From contig NZ_NIDE01000005.1 in NCBI RefSeq assembly GCF_002197845.1, forward strand, positions 806,001 to 870,000: a stretch of DNA of 64,000 bases, written 5' to 3'. Under the pieces are notes generated by a model that was not told the origin of the DNA, did no database searches, and was given only the letters and a program-made list of their open reading frames with translations. Made by a program: the position numbers and the translations under genes. Origin of the DNA: Fimbriiglobus ruber (GTDB lineage Bacteria; Planctomycetota; Planctomycetia; Gemmatales; Gemmataceae). Positions 62,448-64,000 of this stretch are shown here, piece after piece; position 1 is the stretch's first letter, and each line of letters starts with the position of its first letter.

Positions 62448-64000
62448 ATGCCCCAACTTCAGTATTCGTTGCACTTTCCGTCGATCCCGTCTACAAATGA
62501 GAGCGAACCAACTCATGTCCCTGTGATGGCGAAATCCAAGTCGACTCCGTCGCTTTTTGATTCCGAATTACTCCCAGAGGAACGGTCTCGCACGTTTGCG
62601 GAACGGTTTACGCCGGCACCAGCGCGTCCGTTTACCGAAAAGGTTCGGCCTTCCCGGCCAAGTCTGTTCGATGAGGTGAATGATGAGCAGCAGATCCGTG
62701 AAGAACCGCTCGCGCTGCCACCGCCGGAGGTGATTGAACCAGTAATCGCCTCGGGTGAGAAAGCGAAGGCGAAGGATATTCTGGCCGCCATTTGGGTGCT
62801 TCAAGCGATCGAGCGGGAGAGACGGCCGGCGACCTCGTCGGAGAAAGAGATCCTCGGTCGATTCCCGGGTTTCGGTGCAGTGGCATTGAGCATGTTCCCG
62901 AACCCTGTGACTGGGGAATACAAGGATTCAGGGTGGAAAACTTTCGGCGAGGAACTCCGCAGACTGCTGAACGCCGACGAATACGAGTCGGCCCGCCGAA
63001 CTGTCTTCAACGCCTTTTACACGTCGCCCACGGTCATTAAGGCGATGCACCAAGCCCTAAAACGGCTTGGCGTCCCTGAAGATGCTCTGGTTCTGGAGCC
63101 GGGGTGCGGGACGGGATCTTTCATTTCCCTCGCGCCGGATAGCATGCGGTTCATCGGCGTCGAGCAGGATTCCATTTCGGGACGTATCGCACGCGCAAGA
63201 AACCCAACCCAGGACATACGAATCCAGGATTTCCAGAAGACCCGGTTACCGGAACTTGATGCGGTGATCGGGAATGTGCCCTTCGCCGATGTTCGACTCG
63301 ATTACCACGGCCAGAAGCTTGCCCTGCACGACTTCTTCATCGCCAAGTCAGTGGACTCACTGAAACCGGGAGGTGTGCTGGCGCTCGTCACCTCGCACTA
63401 CACCCTCGATAAACTCAACGGCTCCGTCCGCGAGTACCTGGCTGATAGGGCGGATTTCCTCGGGGCGATCCGGTTGCCAAGCGATGCGTTTAAACGCGAA
63501 GGGACCAGCGTAGTCAGCGACATCGTTTTCATGCGTAAACGAAGTTTAGACGAACCCCCAAGGCACGTTGACGAGTGGCTGAAGGCCGAGCCGACTGAGA
63601 TCGAGGGTACGACGGTCCCGATCAACCGGTACTTCCTCAATCACCCTGAAAACGTCCTCGGTACTTACTCCAGCAAGGACTCGCTTTACGGCAGCGGGTA
63701 CAGCGTCATCTCAAATGGTGATATGGCGGATCAGCTTCGGGAGGCGGTTGGCAAGCTCCCCAGGTTTGAGCAGAAAGCTGAGGAGTTGCCGGCTAAACCT
63801 GTGGAGTCGGTCCCCAGGTTTGTTCCTCCGCCGGCCGAGCCTCACATCTCCGAAGGCTCATTCTTCGTCCACGACTCTCGAATCCATCAGATGGTCGACG
63901 GACAAACCGTGCCTGTCGTTTATGGGGGCTCCGAGCTTTGGGCTCACGGTGGGTTGGTCGGCCGGCGAATGGGAGCGTTGATCGGCCTGCGCGACCTCGC
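62448..64000 (+). CDS. large adenine-specific DNA methylase (N12-class/DarB-like), partial
   Basis: The frame is open from the ATG at 62448 to the window edge with no stop (at least 517 residues). S-adenosylmethionine motif I L-E-P-G-C-G-T-G-S-F lies near residue 215 and the catalytic motif I-G-N-V-P-F near residue 274, in place of the usual N-P-P-Y/F. A-L-V-T-S-H-Y-T-L-D-K and later F-L-G-A-I-R-L-P follow, as in methylases of large mobile-element proteins that continue into a helicase. It may protect the element from host restriction. The rest lies beyond the window. Confidence 0.85.
   Translation, partial: MPQLQYSLHFPSIPSTNESEPTHVPVMAKSKSTPSLFDSELLPEERSRTFAERFTPAPARPFTEKVRPSRPSLFDEVNDEQQIREEPLALPPPEVIEPVIASGEKAKAKDILAAIWVLQAIERERRPATSSEKEILGRFPGFGAVALSMFPNPVTGEYKDSGWKTFGEELRRLLNADEYESARRTVFNAFYTSPTVIKAMHQALKRLGVPEDALVLEPGCGTGSFISLAPDSMRFIGVEQDSISGRIARARNPTQDIRIQDFQKTRLPELDAVIGNVPFADVRLDYHGQKLALHDFFIAKSVDSLKPGGVLALVTSHYTLDKLNGSVREYLADRADFLGAIRLPSDAFKREGTSVVSDIVFMRKRSLDEPPRHVDEWLKAEPTEIEGTTVPINRYFLNHPENVLGTYSSKDSLYGSGYSVISNGDMADQLREAVGKLPRFEQKAEELPAKPVESVPRFVPPPAEPHISEGSFFVHDSRIHQMVDGQTVPVVYGGSELWAHGGLVGRRMGALIGLRDL

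Larger units (their letters stand above)
54284..64000. mobile_element. left part of a tRNA-integrated mobile element (ICE or IME)
   Basis: The sequence starts at a split tRNA-Arg, continues with a tyrosine integrase and an excisionase-like gene, and includes a VirD4/TraG-like coupling ATPase, a ParB-like protein and a large adenine methylase reaching the right edge. GC content is visibly lower and patchier than in the core. The right end (attR) and any relaxase or mating-pair genes are not in view, so conjugative versus mobilizable cannot be decided. Confidence 0.8.

Overview
The window looks like a chromosomal segment of a high-GC planctomycete, probably a Gemmata-type (Gemmataceae) bacterium. 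The evidence is two DUF1559 proteins with prepilin-type N-termini (2801-3745, 14887-15876), planctomycete-style Ser/Thr kinases, many small secreted or lipid-anchored proteins of unknown function, a PP2C/FHA/GAF phosphatase, and many intergenic palindromic repeats. Genes alternate strand often and operons are short.

Core part (1 to about 54.2 kb). Housekeeping and stress genes are csrA (368), recA (4161-5279, minus), an AlkA-type glycosylase (6333), a NifU-type Fe-S protein (11671), trpA (26783), rtcA (29865), a cyclophilin (45670), clpS (46344, minus) and a sigma-70 family factor (53002) that ends at a textbook terminator. Envelope and redox genes include a di-haem cytochrome (9322) and a minus-strand cluster at 20.9-25.7 kb: an NHL/thioredoxin-like protein, a free-standing DsbD-alpha-like protein and a full DsbD. 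Signalling genes are two Ser/Thr kinases (27828-29284, with an apparent frameshift, and 35216-37162), the PP2C phosphatase (46719-48461) and a receiver-GGEEF diguanylate cyclase (51246-52325). Several paralogue pairs lie close together: Gly/Tyr-rich secreted proteins at 7.1 and 7.7 kb, CxxC-bearing secreted proteins at 37.5 and 40.2 kb, and lipoproteins at 49.1 and 50.1 kb.

Repeats. Between about 23.8 and 43.5 kb the gaps hold unrelated families of perfect or near-perfect inverted repeats, often within a few bases of a stop codon. The most elaborate is a nested palindrome at 38950-39310 with two identical 103-bp copies. Others are a 61-bp perfect inverted repeat (41631-41791) and a 41-bp one (43370-43487).

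Mobile part (about 54284 to beyond 64000). A tRNA-Arg(CCG) gene is intact from its 5' end to the anticodon stem (54242-54283) and then loses tRNA sequence. A tyrosine integrase follows at 54473. A minus-strand block then encodes an excisionase-like HTH protein, several small unknown proteins, a membrane protein, a VirD4/TraG-like coupling ATPase, a ParB-like protein and a LysR-type HTH protein. After an AT-rich gap a large adenine-methylase gene with an NVPF motif starts at 62448 and runs off the right edge. This is best read as the left end of an integrative conjugative or mobilizable element with mostly undescribed cargo; no relaxase or mating-pair genes are visible here.
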